Shown piece by piece: positions 39,620 through 49,856 of a stretch of 64,000 nt of DNA. The translations under genes and the position numbers were made by a program. The notes under the pieces are model-generated. The model made no database searches, was not told the DNA's origin, and saw only the letters and a list, made by a program, of their open reading frames with translations. Origin of the DNA: a virus; the IMG/VR virus record IMGVR_UViG_3300044620_001883, positions 124,001-188,000 of that record, one strand, 5' to 3'. Position 1 is the first letter of the stretch, and each line of letters opens with the position of its first letter.

Positions 39620-41999
39620 GCAGTACAGGCGCTTGCACGAATCGAAAGTCGCCCGCATGTTTAACGTCAACAGCATGCACCCCTCCATTTTATCCACGCT
39701 TTCCAAAGTTGCAGCCACGCAAACACCCGACGACAAGCAGGTCGAGCAGGCGTTCGCCGAACAGGCCTACATGATGTGTTCCAACAAGGCGGGGGTGCTC
39801 ATGAAAGACCCCTACCGGATCGGGTTTGAGATCATCACCAAGAATGATGACAACACCAAGCTGCTTGGTACATGGGGCTACCGCCTCGGTCGCAACTCCG
39901 CCGACCAGCTTCTGCATGCGCCATGCGCGTTCATCAACGGGCGCATTCTCATGACGGATCTTCTCTACCGCGCAGGCCCGAAGAAGTTCGTGGTCCATTG
40001 CCCGGACTGGGGCCAATACCTGGTGGACATGGAAGCCCAGGAGTACGGAAGGGCCCAAGACAAGTCCGACACAGCCAAGCTGCACAACAACTTCCGGGCC
40101 GAGCGCTTCCTTCGCACACCGGCAGCTTTCGGGAAAATTGCTTCTGAAGACCTTCCTGCAGACTGGCAGACGCTGGTCAGCGACTGGTGTCGTCAGGTCA
40201 AAGTGGGTGGAGTGCTGCGTGACTTCATGGTCCACGTGGGACGTGACACCGCGCTCGACACCCTGATGAGCTGGATGGACAAGTCCGCCAAATTTGAGCG
40301 CGCCGTGGGACTGCACCTGCCGACAGACACCTGGATGCCGGCCGAAATGTTGCATGACACCAAAGAGGCTGCTGCAAAAGACAACGTGGTGCTGCGCTAC
40401 TTCAGCGGCGCGCCGACAGAGGAGATGCTCAAGCAGGCGAGCCATCCGGAAAAGGTCGCGGCCGAGCTGTACCAACGTGGCTGGTCCATGGACGCCCCGG
40501 AGAACATCGACCCACCTGAACACTTCACCGTCGTGTATGATGGCGGACCGCCTGTACTGCGCAACCCCACCGGGCCTGGCGTCTGCATGCTCATCACCGC
40601 TGGTGGTGAAAAGGTCGAAGTCGTGGTCGGTACTGCCCTGTCGGGGTGGGACCTGACTTCAGATTCGTCCTCGAATGTCGGCGGTTACAACCCACCATCT
40701 CTCACTGCTTATGGGGACGACCGTCCCGCCCGCCCGCGCATGACGGTTCTGAACATCAGCAATTCGCAGGATGTCGGGACACTCTACGAAGGCAACGCGT
40801 CGCTCTGGAGCGAACCTCAGGACACCGGCACGCTGGACGAAGCCGGCACACCGGTGGAGGACATCACTGCTGACAACCTGTATTGTCTTCTGGATCCGGT
40901 GAACGGGGAGCTGACCGAGCCTGTGTACGTCATGGACAAACGCAAAGTCGGCGCAGTCTGGCACGTCACGGTGGCCCGCCATTCCGGCGGAACCGGCGGG
41001 TTGTTGGTCATCAATCCGGATGCCGCCAAACCACGGCTTCGCAATGTCATCAACAGCAAGTGGCGCGCCTTCAAGGTCCCTCACGAAAACTACACACGTG
41101 CCAGACCAGCAGGCGGTCTTACGTCGGACACCAACAAGTACGCCCCAGAGTGGAATGTGAAACCGTTGGTGCCCGCGAGTGAGCAAGACGTCACAGCCAG
41201 CATGCTGGAGATGCCGGGCGTCAAGGAAGCTTCACTCTCACACGAGACAGAGGCCGGACAGGATCTGTACACATTGCGGGTCGGACACCGCTCGACACTG
41301 CTGCTGCGCGAACGCCCTATGGCGCTGAAGCTGGCGTGCGAGCTGTGTGTCCACCCTGACGCGATTCAGGCGATGCTCAAGCAGGCACGCACGCAGGGCA
41401 CTGCCCGATTCCGCCTGGAACTGCCTACCAAGCTGGCCGGGGCTATGTTGCGCATCGTCGACTCTCCGCGTTTTGAGCAGTCCTTCGACAATGTGCACCA
41501 GGTGCCGGTTGAGCGTGACCAGGCAGCAGTGCTTCGCACCGAACGCACACCGATCTTTGTCCCCAATGCGCGCATCGGTGACAAACAGGACTCCACACGA
41601 GGCGTGCGAAACCAGGAGGACAACTCCATGGAATCCAAGCATCGTGTCCCGCCTGAAATGATCATGACGGCCAGCCCGGATGAACTGGCACAGTTTGCGG
41701 AATCGCACAATCTTCCACACGTGTTCGACCACGGCGTGATGGCCAGCCTGGCCAAGACCTACGACTCACAGCTGTTCCTGGACCAGTATCTGGTGAAGCT
41801 CGAGGACGGACTCGACGCGATGGCGCGCTGTCTGTTCTTGTACTACTGGAAGCCGCAGGACTGGAAACAGCTCTACGGGGCCGACGACCTGCAGGAACTG
41901 GAGGACCAGATGCTCAGCTCCTTCAAGAGTCTTGGTGATTTGCTGCTTGCATTGCTCAAGAAATCGCGGACCAGCAACAACGCACCGCGTTTGTCGTGA
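39597..41999 (+). CDS. Large virion-type protein, 800 aa
   Basis: No recognised domain. Residues 30-150 look globular with several Cys/Trp/Tyr; the middle (about 330-560) is beta-rich; the end (about 690-800) is helical. ATG at 39597 overlaps the preceding stop; an ATG at 39657 is an alternative. It occupies a place where portal-type genes might be expected but I see no portal signature. Confidence 0.55.
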   Translation: MPLPLVLEQYRRLHESKVARMFNVNSMHPSILSTLSKVAATQTPDDKQVEQAFAEQAYMMCSNKAGVLMKDPYRIGFEIITKNDDNTKLLGTWGYRLGRNSADQLLHAPCAFINGRILMTDLLYRAGPKKFVVHCPDWGQYLVDMEAQEYGRAQDKSDTAKLHNNFRAERFLRTPAAFGKIASEDLPADWQTLVSDWCRQVKVGGVLRDFMVHVGRDTALDTLMSWMDKSAKFERAVGLHLPTDTWMPAEMLHDTKEAAAKDNVVLRYFSGAPTEEMLKQASHPEKVAAELYQRGWSMDAPENIDPPEHFTVVYDGGPPVLRNPTGPGVCMLITAGGEKVEVVVGTALSGWDLTSDSSSNVGGYNPPSLTAYGDDRPARPRMTVLNISNSQDVGTLYEGNASLWSEPQDTGTLDEAGTPVEDITADNLYCLLDPVNGELTEPVYVMDKRKVGAVWHVTVARHSGGTGGLLVINPDAAKPRLRNVINSKWRAFKVPHENYTRARPAGGLTSDTNKYAPEWNVKPLVPASEQDVTASMLEMPGVKEASLSHETEAGQDLYTLRVGHRSTLLLRERPMALKLACELCVHPDAIQAMLKQARTQGTARFRLELPTKLAGAMLRIVDSPRFEQSFDNVHQVPVERDQAAVLRTERTPIFVPNARIGDKQDSTRGVRNQEDNSMESKHRVPPEMIMTASPDELAQFAESHNLPHVFDHGVMASLAKTYDSQLFLDQYLVKLEDGLDAMARCLFLYYWKPQDWKQLYGADDLQELEDQMLSSFKSLGDLLLALLKKSRTSNNAPRLS

Positions 42000-42886
42000 C
42001 CGCTGAAACCATTGCCATCCTTGCAGGCTCTCTCCCGGACCATGTGATCCGGGACAGCGGCTTTGGGGGTCGTGTGGAGTTTGAGCCGACCTGGGGCTAT
42101 AACGCCGACGTGCAGCGTTTCATCTCTGCCTACCGGGATATGGATTTCGGGTGGCGGTATGTGCGGGCGCTGGTGTCCAACAAACTGCCGTTCCTGGGCG
42201 CACCACTACACGGAGACGACGAGGTTCTGTTTCGTGCTTACCTGTTCTGCCGGGATCCGAAGCGGTACAAGTCTCCGGACATCGAGCTCGCGCTGGCGCT
42301 GGCCATGGGGCAGATGACGTCAAGCCGCGCCACTGTGGAAGGTTTACTGCTCTCGGCTGATTCGAGCTTGAAGGTTGTGGCCAAAACCACTGGCATGCCG
42401 GTGGAGGCCATTCAGGCCTTCGAGCGCCTGTTCTTCAACGTGGTGGACCGACGGGAGGACACCATGTACTTGCAGTCCATCGTGTACCCACACGGGCGCA
42501 TGGTCGAGCTGGTGGAAGGTTACCTGGAGAACACCAGCTTGTGCGATTTGATCCGAAGGGCTGGGTACAACAATGGCGCAGCGGATGTCCTGTACTTGAT
42601 GGGAGCCTCCAGCAGCGCGCTGGACGCCATAGCGCAGGCGTCGTCACCCAAGCAATTGGAAAGTCTCATGATGGCCTATGGGTACATGCTGGCACGAAAC
42701 GGCGGCATGAACCAGGCACGCGGCGCGGGTCTCAACAACGCCAAGGCGCTCCTGACTGCGGGCAAGCTTGGCGGCGAAACTATTGATGACACGCCTATGG
42801 AGGCGAACATGAGTACCGTGCTGAAGAACGAGATGATGCGCTGGGCGCAACCAGCTGTGCGGTTGGTCGAGGGCGAAAGCAACTGA
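41996..42886 (+). CDS. Protein with HTH-like segment, 296 aa
   Basis: The LKVVAKTTGMPVEAIQAFERLFFNVVDRR segment has the spacing of a small helix-turn-helix (helix, GMPVE turn, recognition helix) followed by an FxxLFFNVxDR stretch seen in some phage proteins. The rest is helical. GTGA overlap with the preceding gene. Could be a virion assembly protein or DNA-binding regulator. Confidence 0.5.
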   Translation: MTAETIAILAGSLPDHVIRDSGFGGRVEFEPTWGYNADVQRFISAYRDMDFGWRYVRALVSNKLPFLGAPLHGDDEVLFRAYLFCRDPKRYKSPDIELALALAMGQMTSSRATVEGLLLSADSSLKVVAKTTGMPVEAIQAFERLFFNVVDRREDTMYLQSIVYPHGRMVELVEGYLENTSLCDLIRRAGYNNGAADVLYLMGASSSALDAIAQASSPKQLESLMMAYGYMLARNGGMNQARGAGLNNAKALLTAGKLGGETIDDTPMEANMSTVLKNEMMRWAQPAVRLVEGESN

Positions 42887-42914
42887 GGAGCCGGAGCAAA
42901 AACGGTTGCGTGTG

Positions 42915-42927
42915 TGTCGTCACGACA
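42915..42927 (+). promoter_or_regulatory. Inverted repeat, possible operator
   Basis: TGTCGT-C-ACGACA, two perfect 6-base arms around one base, 15 bases before the start at 42942. Confidence 0.25.
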
Positions 42928-42941
42928 GCATCGTTTGCAGC

Positions 42942-44477
42942 ATGCACGCTAGGCAGATCGAATCCGCACTCAAAACTGTCATCGCACGTCTCAAATCCAA
43001 AGAGGCGGCGCGGTCACAAACAACCATGGAGAACGTACTGATCGAGTACGGCGATGAAAACAACCTGGCACCTGCGCAGTTGGAGAAGCTGGCGCAAACG
43101 CTCAATCTGACGCTTACCCTGTCCCACGCCAAGCAGGCCAATCCGGATGGGCGCGGGGACACGTTCGACATTGTCTCCACCCCGCAGCTGCTCTCCCGGT
43201 TCATGGATCCTGAGCGCAAACCTGAGAAGTCCGCAGCCGACAAAGGCCTGCCGGAGGACGGCTGGACCGCCAAGCTCCACAAAGCGCGGGCGAAGGATTT
43301 CAAGGCACCGGCCAATGGTCTGGTGGATATCCCAGACAAGGGAAAGCTCCCAACGATGAAAGTGGCTTCGGCACAGTGTGAGGAGCTGCCAAGCTGGCAG
43401 GGATTCACAGTGGGAGATCACTTCAAGGACACTCCCCGCAGCGCTCCGCGTTGGGCGACCATCGACAAAGTCATGGACAACCCCCAACAGACCAGTGGTT
43501 GGCACAAGGAGGCCTCCGCTGCTTTACGCGCACCGACAGTCAATGCGGCTGTCCTGAGTGAGATGGCCGACACGGCCTGGGTGAACATGCGCAACGGCTT
43601 GAACAAGCTGGCTGCGTTGATGCGGCACAATGTCGGCATCTACCCTGAAATCATCCAGGATATCCGGGCCTGCAACGTGAAGGGCGCGGCCGTGGTGTCG
43701 CTGTTCGACCGGCATCTGGATGCGCTCGTGCTCCCACGCAGCCCGGTGCCACCTGACACTCGTGACTTCTACCGTGACAGGCACAAGGTGGCCGCAATCG
43801 TTGACGCTATCCTTGACGCCCATGAGGAGCGCCAGGCGTGCCTCGCCGTGCGGGAGGACATCTTGCGCGCCAAGGAAGCGGGCACTGCGACAGAGACACG
43901 CCCTGACACTTCTGTAAAAAAAAAGGAGCGACGTGCTGATATCCCAGACCCCAACAGTTACTTTCCAGACCGCGTCGTAGCTGAAAACACCACCCCGCAG
44001 GCCCTGCGGGATGCTCTGTTTAGCGCCAGTTCCCTTGGACAAGGCGTGGCGGGAGCGGGTGCCTCAGCGGCCCAAGGGCTAGCATCTCAGACGTCCAACG
44101 TACTGCCCACCGCGACAGATCAAGCCCAGCGCATGTCCGACGGCTACGCGACATTGTTCGGAGACTCGCACTCGAAACAGTACAACCGGCTGGCCACCAA
44201 GATGGAAGCCTGGCAGCAAGGTGCGGTTTTGCAGCGCCTTCTTATGACTGACGAGGTGCTGTCCAAAATGGACCCGTCGCAGGTTATCGGCGCCTTTCAA
44301 ACGCTGCGTGCCAACAGCCCGCGCGTGGCGCGCGACATCAACGTGAGCCGCACGCTTTTGCGCGAGGCTCTTCAACACCAGGGTGTTCCGCTGCAGCAGA
44401 TCAAGACGCTTCGGGACGTCGAGGGTAAAACCCGACCAGACCCAACCGTCGAGTCCAATTCCAAAGAACGTTCATGA
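42942..44477 (+). CDS. Virion-type structural protein, 511 aa
   Basis: Helical, with charged segments and Ala/Gly stretches (ASSLGQGVAGAGASAAQGL at about 370). No enzyme motif. Position upstream of the protease and capsid genes suggests an internal head or connector protein. ATG at 42942 was chosen; ATGA overlap with the next gene. Confidence 0.5.
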   Translation: MHARQIESALKTVIARLKSKEAARSQTTMENVLIEYGDENNLAPAQLEKLAQTLNLTLTLSHAKQANPDGRGDTFDIVSTPQLLSRFMDPERKPEKSAADKGLPEDGWTAKLHKARAKDFKAPANGLVDIPDKGKLPTMKVASAQCEELPSWQGFTVGDHFKDTPRSAPRWATIDKVMDNPQQTSGWHKEASAALRAPTVNAAVLSEMADTAWVNMRNGLNKLAALMRHNVGIYPEIIQDIRACNVKGAAVVSLFDRHLDALVLPRSPVPPDTRDFYRDRHKVAAIVDAILDAHEERQACLAVREDILRAKEAGTATETRPDTSVKKKERRADIPDPNSYFPDRVVAENTTPQALRDALFSASSLGQGVAGAGASAAQGLASQTSNVLPTATDQAQRMSDGYATLFGDSHSKQYNRLATKMEAWQQGAVLQRLLMTDEVLSKMDPSQVIGAFQTLRANSPRVARDINVSRTLLREALQHQGVPLQQIKTLRDVEGKTRPDPTVESNSKERS

Positions 44478-44854
44478 TCATCATCCGCCACACCATTGAA
44501 TTGCTAGGTCGTAACTGGATCTGTACGTTCCAGTTAGATCCGGCCGCCGCCAATCCCATCTCCCCACTCCAGCAGGAAAAACTGCGGCAGTTCGGACAGA
44601 TGCAAGTCGCCCGCGGTGGTACAGTGACACCCGCAACAGGCGACCCTGTCGTTCTGGCCGAGGCTGACGTTTACCTTCCCGGGGACTTTCCATTCAAGCA
44701 GGTCTTCAGCCTGGATGATTATGACAACGCGGCGAGTCTGGTTACAGCCTGGAAGACCTTGATGTTGTCTCGTATCCAGGCGGCAAATCTGACCTTCATG
44801 GCAAACACGGCAGCACCTGTCGAGGGCTCCACCACCATCACTGACGATGCATAA
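44474..44854 (+). CDS. Hypothetical structural protein, 126 aa
   Basis: Beta-rich start and a helix near the end (ASLVTAWKTLMLSRIQ). Overlaps both neighbours. Function unknown. Confidence 0.5.
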   Translation: MIIIRHTIELLGRNWICTFQLDPAAANPISPLQQEKLRQFGQMQVARGGTVTPATGDPVVLAEADVYLPGDFPFKQVFSLDDYDNAASLVTAWKTLMLSRIQAANLTFMANTAAPVEGSTTITDDA

Positions 44855-45983
44855 CAAAACAGCCAATTGGTTGGACGATATTAAGGCACAGCTTGAAAGC
44901 GTCAAACGGCACGCCGCCGCCAGCCCGTACGCGAAAGGTTCTCTCATCGGCGGCGCCGCCGGTGCTGCGCTTGCTGGTGGTGCCAGCTGGCAGAACAGCG
45001 AAGATGGTGACACTCCGGCGTTGCGTCGTCGGCGTATCCTGCGGGATGCCTTGATGGGTGGTGTGCTCGGCGCTGGTGCAGGCGCGGCTCTGCCGGCCTT
45101 TGGTGACATAGCAAAGCAGCTCGCACCCCCACCAACAGCCGAACAGTCCACCGCGGCCCGTATTGCCAACATTTTCGCAGATGACAAACCTCTAGGTGGG
45201 CTGACAGGCACAACCTTGGGTGGGGTGGGAGGCTTCACAGCCGAACGTTATTTCCGACGGGGCAATGTGCTGGACAAAGTACACTCCCATTTGAATGGTG
45301 TTCTTAACGGTGCGCATGGTGTGTACAAGGACATCACCAAAGCGGTTGCCGATGAGATGAATCATTTGAAGGGTACAGCCATTGGCGGACAACCGCATTG
45401 GAACAATGCCTTCGATGAACTCATTCACAAGAGAATGGAAGCCCTGAATCTCGACAAAAGCGTGTTGGCGCCGAACGTCTGGAGTCAAAGATGGAAAGAA
45501 CAAGTCAAGGATTGGGAAACGGAGGCGCGTAAGACGCATTTGAAGCGTTACGACCCCACGCTTGCCACGTTCACGGAAGACTTCGGGCGGACGCCTGTGG
45601 CAAATGGAATATCAAAACATCAAGGCGCGTTGTTTGGTGGATTTGGTCCTCAAGGTTTCTTGGGGCGCTGGTTTTCACGGGCTACCAGCCCAGGAGGAGC
45701 GTCAGCAGATCAATTGGGGCTAAGGTTGCTTCGCGAAAAAAACTTCACAGCAGCCCAGGCAGCGGCAGAGCTCGAAAAAATCATGCACGACCCTGCCAAG
45801 CATCCCGACTTCACCCGTAACATGGCCAAAACGTACAGCGGACGCGGAATCCACACGGGTATCACAGGCCGGTCGATCGGCGCAACGGCGCTTGGCGCGG
45901 CGCTACCCTCCATCATCCCGTACGCCATCCCAGCTGTCGCGGCGGCCAAGGGCCTCCTTAAAAGCACGGTCAGCGACCAATAA
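44847..45983 (+). CDS. Glycine-zipper virion-type protein, 378 aa
   Basis: A GSLIGGAAGAALAGGASW zipper near residue 30, a second Gly/Ala segment at about 62-78, and a hydrophobic C-terminus. N-terminus is charged. Composition and position suggest an internal or ejected virion protein. No domain recognised. Confidence 0.55.
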   Translation: MHNKTANWLDDIKAQLESVKRHAAASPYAKGSLIGGAAGAALAGGASWQNSEDGDTPALRRRRILRDALMGGVLGAGAGAALPAFGDIAKQLAPPPTAEQSTAARIANIFADDKPLGGLTGTTLGGVGGFTAERYFRRGNVLDKVHSHLNGVLNGAHGVYKDITKAVADEMNHLKGTAIGGQPHWNNAFDELIHKRMEALNLDKSVLAPNVWSQRWKEQVKDWETEARKTHLKRYDPTLATFTEDFGRTPVANGISKHQGALFGGFGPQGFLGRWFSRATSPGGASADQLGLRLLREKNFTAAQAAAELEKIMHDPAKHPDFTRNMAKTYSGRGIHTGITGRSIGATALGAALPSIIPYAIPAVAAAKGLLKSTVSDQ

Positions 45984-45993
45984 CACACCAACC

Positions 45994-47490
45994 ATGCAAC
46001 CCTCTCTTCTGCAGCGTGAATCTGGCATATCCAAGACCTTCATGGCCCATGACTGGCCAGGACTCGTGGAAGACATGTCAGGGCATCTGACGACATTATT
46101 CGAACGCGGACATATCAAGACTGCCGCGTCGGATCTGTTCAGTCGCAAGGACCTCGACGACCATGCCCCGCCGCCTGGGTACTTTATGATCCATCAGACC
46201 GTGATGGGATCCGAGGAAGGTTACGGATTCAACAACAACGGCGACAGCTACCCGGACGAGACGTTGAAGCGCGACCACCCGACATTCGTCACACACGGCC
46301 GCGTGTACCGGGAGCACCGCAACCGCGACCCCGAGAAAGCCATTGGGGTCATCAAGGCCGCGCGTTACTCGCAGAAGATGCAGCGCGTTGAACTCCTCAA
46401 GCACCTGGAGATCAGCAAAGCCGAGAAGGAGTATGAGATGGCCAAGGCAGGCAAAGAACTGCATGCCAGCATGGCCTGCCGTGTCCCGTTTGACGTGTGC
46501 TCTTGCTGTGAGCAAAAGGCCAAGTACGCAAGCCTGTACTGCAGCCACCTCAAGGAACGCATGATGCAATGGATACCATCATTCAAGAAGTATGCGCATG
46601 CCCGCAATACGATCTGCACCTTCTTCGACTCCAGTGTCGTCGAGAACCCGGCAGCGCGCGAGGCCAAGCACATCGAGTATCGATTCGGCCCGGAACTCCT
46701 GAAGGCAGCCAGCACACGTCCGTCCTTCTCCGGCGCGCAGTGGGCCGAGTTTGAAGGTGTGGATCTTTCCCAACACCTCACCATGAACCAAACCGAGACG
46801 TCTATCCTGCAGAAGCTGGCCAGCATTGAAGCATCGAACGCCCCCGACAGGTATCGGGACAACGTGTCCATGCATGGCTTCGCGAACACACACAACCTGC
46901 GGGATGAAGAGTGGGCGGCAGTGCAAAAGCTGCTGCCGGGTACATTGTTCAATAAACTGGCACGGCGGCGTGTGCTGCTGCCCTTTGATCTGTTTGCCGC
47001 GTACGCGACAGGACGCAATCCGTCCGAGATCCGGAGCGACGCGGACTTCACCAAAGCAGCCAGCATGCTTCCGGGGATTTTCCGGGCGCTGGCCAGCGCG
47101 CTTGAAGGCGGCTCCAGCGGTGGGGGTTGTGGCTGCAATCAAGAGGACATGGACATGTTCAGGGCTTCCTCCAATTCAGCCGCCGCCTTCGATCCCGGCA
47201 GCAGTGATGAGGTGGACAAGGTCATGGACAAAGCGACGGAACAGTTCAGCGCGGAGGCGGAACCGATTCGTCGTCGCGCCATTGTGATGATCACAATCAA
47301 GAAGGCGCAAGCCCGTGGTCCTGTACTTCCAGCACCGGCACCATTGGATCTTCCACCTTTGCTGTCGTTGTACGGGTTGTACAAAATAGCGGCTGTGCGC
47401 GACATGCTGCACCTCGCGCAGGACAACAAACAGGACGTCGAACACGAGCTGCTGCGATGCAGCGTTGACCAGAACTCCTTTGCACTTTAA
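45994..47490 (+). CDS. Prohead protease, 498 aa
   Basis: FNNNGDSYPDE, then VYREHRNRDP (His108) and ASMACRVP (Ser159), followed by CSCC and YCSHL. The N-G-D, H and S pattern matches the T4 gp21-like capsid-maturation protease group (catalytic His...Ser), which cleaves the scaffold and capsid proteins during head assembly. A long C-terminal extension (about 250-498) has a GGGCGCN segment. The gene directly precedes scaffold and capsid genes, as expected. Confidence 0.75.
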   Translation: MQPSLLQRESGISKTFMAHDWPGLVEDMSGHLTTLFERGHIKTAASDLFSRKDLDDHAPPPGYFMIHQTVMGSEEGYGFNNNGDSYPDETLKRDHPTFVTHGRVYREHRNRDPEKAIGVIKAARYSQKMQRVELLKHLEISKAEKEYEMAKAGKELHASMACRVPFDVCSCCEQKAKYASLYCSHLKERMMQWIPSFKKYAHARNTICTFFDSSVVENPAAREAKHIEYRFGPELLKAASTRPSFSGAQWAEFEGVDLSQHLTMNQTETSILQKLASIEASNAPDRYRDNVSMHGFANTHNLRDEEWAAVQKLLPGTLFNKLARRRVLLPFDLFAAYATGRNPSEIRSDADFTKAASMLPGIFRALASALEGGSSGGGCGCNQEDMDMFRASSNSAAAFDPGSSDEVDKVMDKATEQFSAEAEPIRRRAIVMITIKKAQARGPVLPAPAPLDLPPLLSLYGLYKIAAVRDMLHLAQDNKQDVEHELLRCSVDQNSFAL

Positions 47491-47492
47491 GT

Positions 47493-47521
47493 TTGACACA
47501 CTAGTACAGCGCTTCGATCAT
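47493..47521 (+). promoter_or_regulatory. Sigma70-type promoter for the scaffold/capsid operon
   Basis: TTGACA at 47493-47498 (consensus), a 17-base spacer and GATCAT at 47516-47521, 23 bases before the scaffold-like gene. Confidence 0.5.
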
Positions 47522-47544
47522 TTATCACCAGCACACGCACTCTC

Positions 47545-48714
47545 ATGAACCAGACCCCTATTCTATCTTCACAAGACCTTCGCAACCGCGTCGCCGAGTT
47601 TCGCGCACAGCGCAAACAGGCAGCGGACAGCGGTGCACCCCAGGATCCTACCCTTGCTGGTGTGACCACCATTCCGGTACAGCCTGACGCTGAAAATCCC
47701 AACAAGCTGCAGACACCGGGTGCCAACGGTACAAACAAAAAGGACGCTCAGCCCTCCGACAGTCTGCTGACCACCGACACCAATCCTTCTCCTTCCGGTT
47801 CGGGTGCCGTTCCTTCGCTCACAAACGGTACAGCCGCAGACACTGCCGCCACCGGGGTGATCGCCACCGCAACTTCGAAGTCGGCTGGGTTCCTTGCGAA
47901 CCTCAAGTCACTCTCGGCCAAGTCCACGGAACTGCATGCGCAGCTGCACGGCAAGCAAGCCTCCGCTCCGGCTCCGGCCGTTACTCCCACTCCCGCCGTG
48001 GAGGCAGTTCCTGCTGGTTCCCTGGAAGATGCGCTGAAACAGGCTTCGGAAGTTTTTGCCAGTGTGGGTGAGCTGGTCTGCGGTGACGCCGACGGCAAGC
48101 GCCTGGTGGAACAACTTCTCATCAAGCAGGCCGGTCAAGTCCAGGCCCTGCAGATGCTCAAGGAAGCCGAAATCGCTGCTGACGTGTACGCCCGTGCTGG
48201 TGCGATCCACGAAGAGCAGCGCGCCAAACAGGCCGCCGAAGACGCTGCTTTCCAGCAGTACTTTGGAAACCTCACACCGCTGGAACAGCATCGCATCACC
48301 AAGCTCGCTGCCATCCAGGAGCAGGACGCGCAGTTCCTTGCGTCGGAAGACGACGCCTTCTGGTACACCAAAGGCGCCGCTGCGGCGCAGGCCGCCATGG
48401 ATCAGGCGGAGGCCGCCGGTGCGGAGCCCGACCCGTCCCAGATGGCTATGCCTGGCGGTGACGGTGGTATGCCTCCTCCCGAGGAGATCCTCCAGATTCT
48501 GGAGATGCTCGTTCAGTCCGGCAAAATCTCTCCTGAAGAGGCCCAACAGCTCATGCAGGAAATCATGGGTGCTGAAGGCGGTGCCCCTCCTGAAGGCGCT
48601 CCTCCTGAAGGTGCCGTGCCTGAAGGTGGCGACATCCCACCAAGCGAGGAAGAGAAGGCTGCCGCAGCCCGCCTCGCGCTCTGCGGTACGCACATCGTGC
48701 AGGTCCCGGCTTAA
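47545..48714 (+). CDS. Scaffold-like protein, 389 aa
   Basis: Helical, Ala/Gln/Glu-rich, with Pro/Gly/Glu repeats EGAPPEGA near 350. The N-terminal half is Thr/Ala/Pro-rich; the helical core spans about 160-300. Location between the protease and capsid genes and the composition fit a capsid scaffold or prohead core protein. Several KQA segments recur inside (e.g. GKQA, IKQA, AKQA). Confidence 0.55.
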   Translation: MNQTPILSSQDLRNRVAEFRAQRKQAADSGAPQDPTLAGVTTIPVQPDAENPNKLQTPGANGTNKKDAQPSDSLLTTDTNPSPSGSGAVPSLTNGTAADTAATGVIATATSKSAGFLANLKSLSAKSTELHAQLHGKQASAPAPAVTPTPAVEAVPAGSLEDALKQASEVFASVGELVCGDADGKRLVEQLLIKQAGQVQALQMLKEAEIAADVYARAGAIHEEQRAKQAAEDAAFQQYFGNLTPLEQHRITKLAAIQEQDAQFLASEDDAFWYTKGAAAAQAAMDQAEAAGAEPDPSQMAMPGGDGGMPPPEEILQILEMLVQSGKISPEEAQQLMQEIMGAEGGAPPEGAPPEGAVPEGGDIPPSEEEKAAAARLALCGTHIVQVPA

Positions 48715-48755
48715 TTCACCGCTTCACACGCTCAACCTGTCTCACACGCTCTCCT

Positions 48756-49187
48756 ATGTTACCTGAAACCGCTCAACTTGCTGCTGAAGCTGCTGAAGTC
48801 GTCGCCAGTAACATGGAGGCGATCGAGATGCTCAAGCAAGCCGCACACGACGCGGAAAAGCAGGCGGCCGAAACAATTCGAGGCCTGCGCGCACGTGTGG
48901 GCGATCTCGAGGTTCAGGTCAAAGCCGCAACAGGGTTTGTGCCCAGCGACGAAGAGGTTGGCCTTGTCGCCGACCACATGGTGCGGCTGGGCTTCATTCT
49001 TGCCAACGAAAAGCAGGCAGCAGGCGCGTCGCTTCGAGCGAACCCTGCGAAACTGATCAACGTGGTGGACCGCATGGCCTCCCACATCTCATCCCCTTTG
49101 ATGGCTGCCGAGGGTTCACCCATTAAGCAGACCAACACCAAATTTGCCGGTCAGTCGGGCACCAAGGTCGCAAGCCCCTGGTACTGA
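48756..49187 (+). CDS. Coiled-coil head-associated protein, 143 aa
   Basis: Ala/Glu-rich helix at about 1-60 with heptads, then a compact C-terminus. Leader is C/T-rich without a ribosome site. Possibly a scaffold partner or head-vertex component. Confidence 0.5.
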   Translation: MLPETAQLAAEAAEVVASNMEAIEMLKQAAHDAEKQAAETIRGLRARVGDLEVQVKAATGFVPSDEEVGLVADHMVRLGFILANEKQAAGASLRANPAKLINVVDRMASHISSPLMAAEGSPIKQTNTKFAGQSGTKVASPWY

Positions 49188-49217
49188 CCCCGGTAATACA
49201 CCCCAACAAACACGACT

Positions 49218-49826
49218 ATGCCTACCCATTATGGTATTCAGAAGCGCTCCAAGCCGAGACTCCGTTTCGTCAAGGGCTTCGACGGCCAGAACTCGCTGAA
49301 ACTGCAGGAAAATCTCTTCATCTACAATGATGCGGCGATTATGTCCGGCATGATCGTCAGCAAGTTCTGGAACACCGCGACGTCCCGATACGAATGGAAG
49401 ATCGGTCTTGTTGCCGGCGCGACCCCGTACATTGCCGACCAGGACTACGATGACAGCGATGTCATCGCCGCAGGTGGCATCCTCACTGCTTATCCTCTCA
49501 GCAGCGAGATCGAAGTCCAAACTCCGTACGTGGTGGATGCCGATGGCTCCGCTTTTGGTGCTGATGCTGCTGACCTTCTGGATGATGCGGCCCTGGCCTG
49601 CATCGCCGCTGGTTCGACCGGCGCAGGCAGCCTCTGCCTCGCTGAAGCACTCGACACTGCGCTCTCTGCACGTGTTCAGATCGTTGGTTACGCCTCCGGG
49701 GGTCATCACACTGGTCTCATCGACGTTGCCGCTGAAAACACCAACGTCACCCGCGACGCTGATGGCAAAGTGCTGGTTCTCCAGCTCACTGCCAACTTCT
49801 CCAAGGGCAACCTGACTGCGGCATAA
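49218..49826 (+). CDS. Putative capsid decoration protein, 202 aa
   Basis: Beta-rich throughout, with LIDVAAENTNVTRDADG near the end. Directly upstream of the capsid gene, a usual place for decoration or head-stabilising proteins. No family match from sequence alone. Confidence 0.45.
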   Translation: MPTHYGIQKRSKPRLRFVKGFDGQNSLKLQENLFIYNDAAIMSGMIVSKFWNTATSRYEWKIGLVAGATPYIADQDYDDSDVIAAGGILTAYPLSSEIEVQTPYVVDADGSAFGADAADLLDDAALACIAAGSTGAGSLCLAEALDTALSARVQIVGYASGGHHTGLIDVAAENTNVTRDADGKVLVLQLTANFSKGNLTAA

Positions 49827-49856
49827 CCCCAACCTCCCACACAGAGACCTGTTCCT

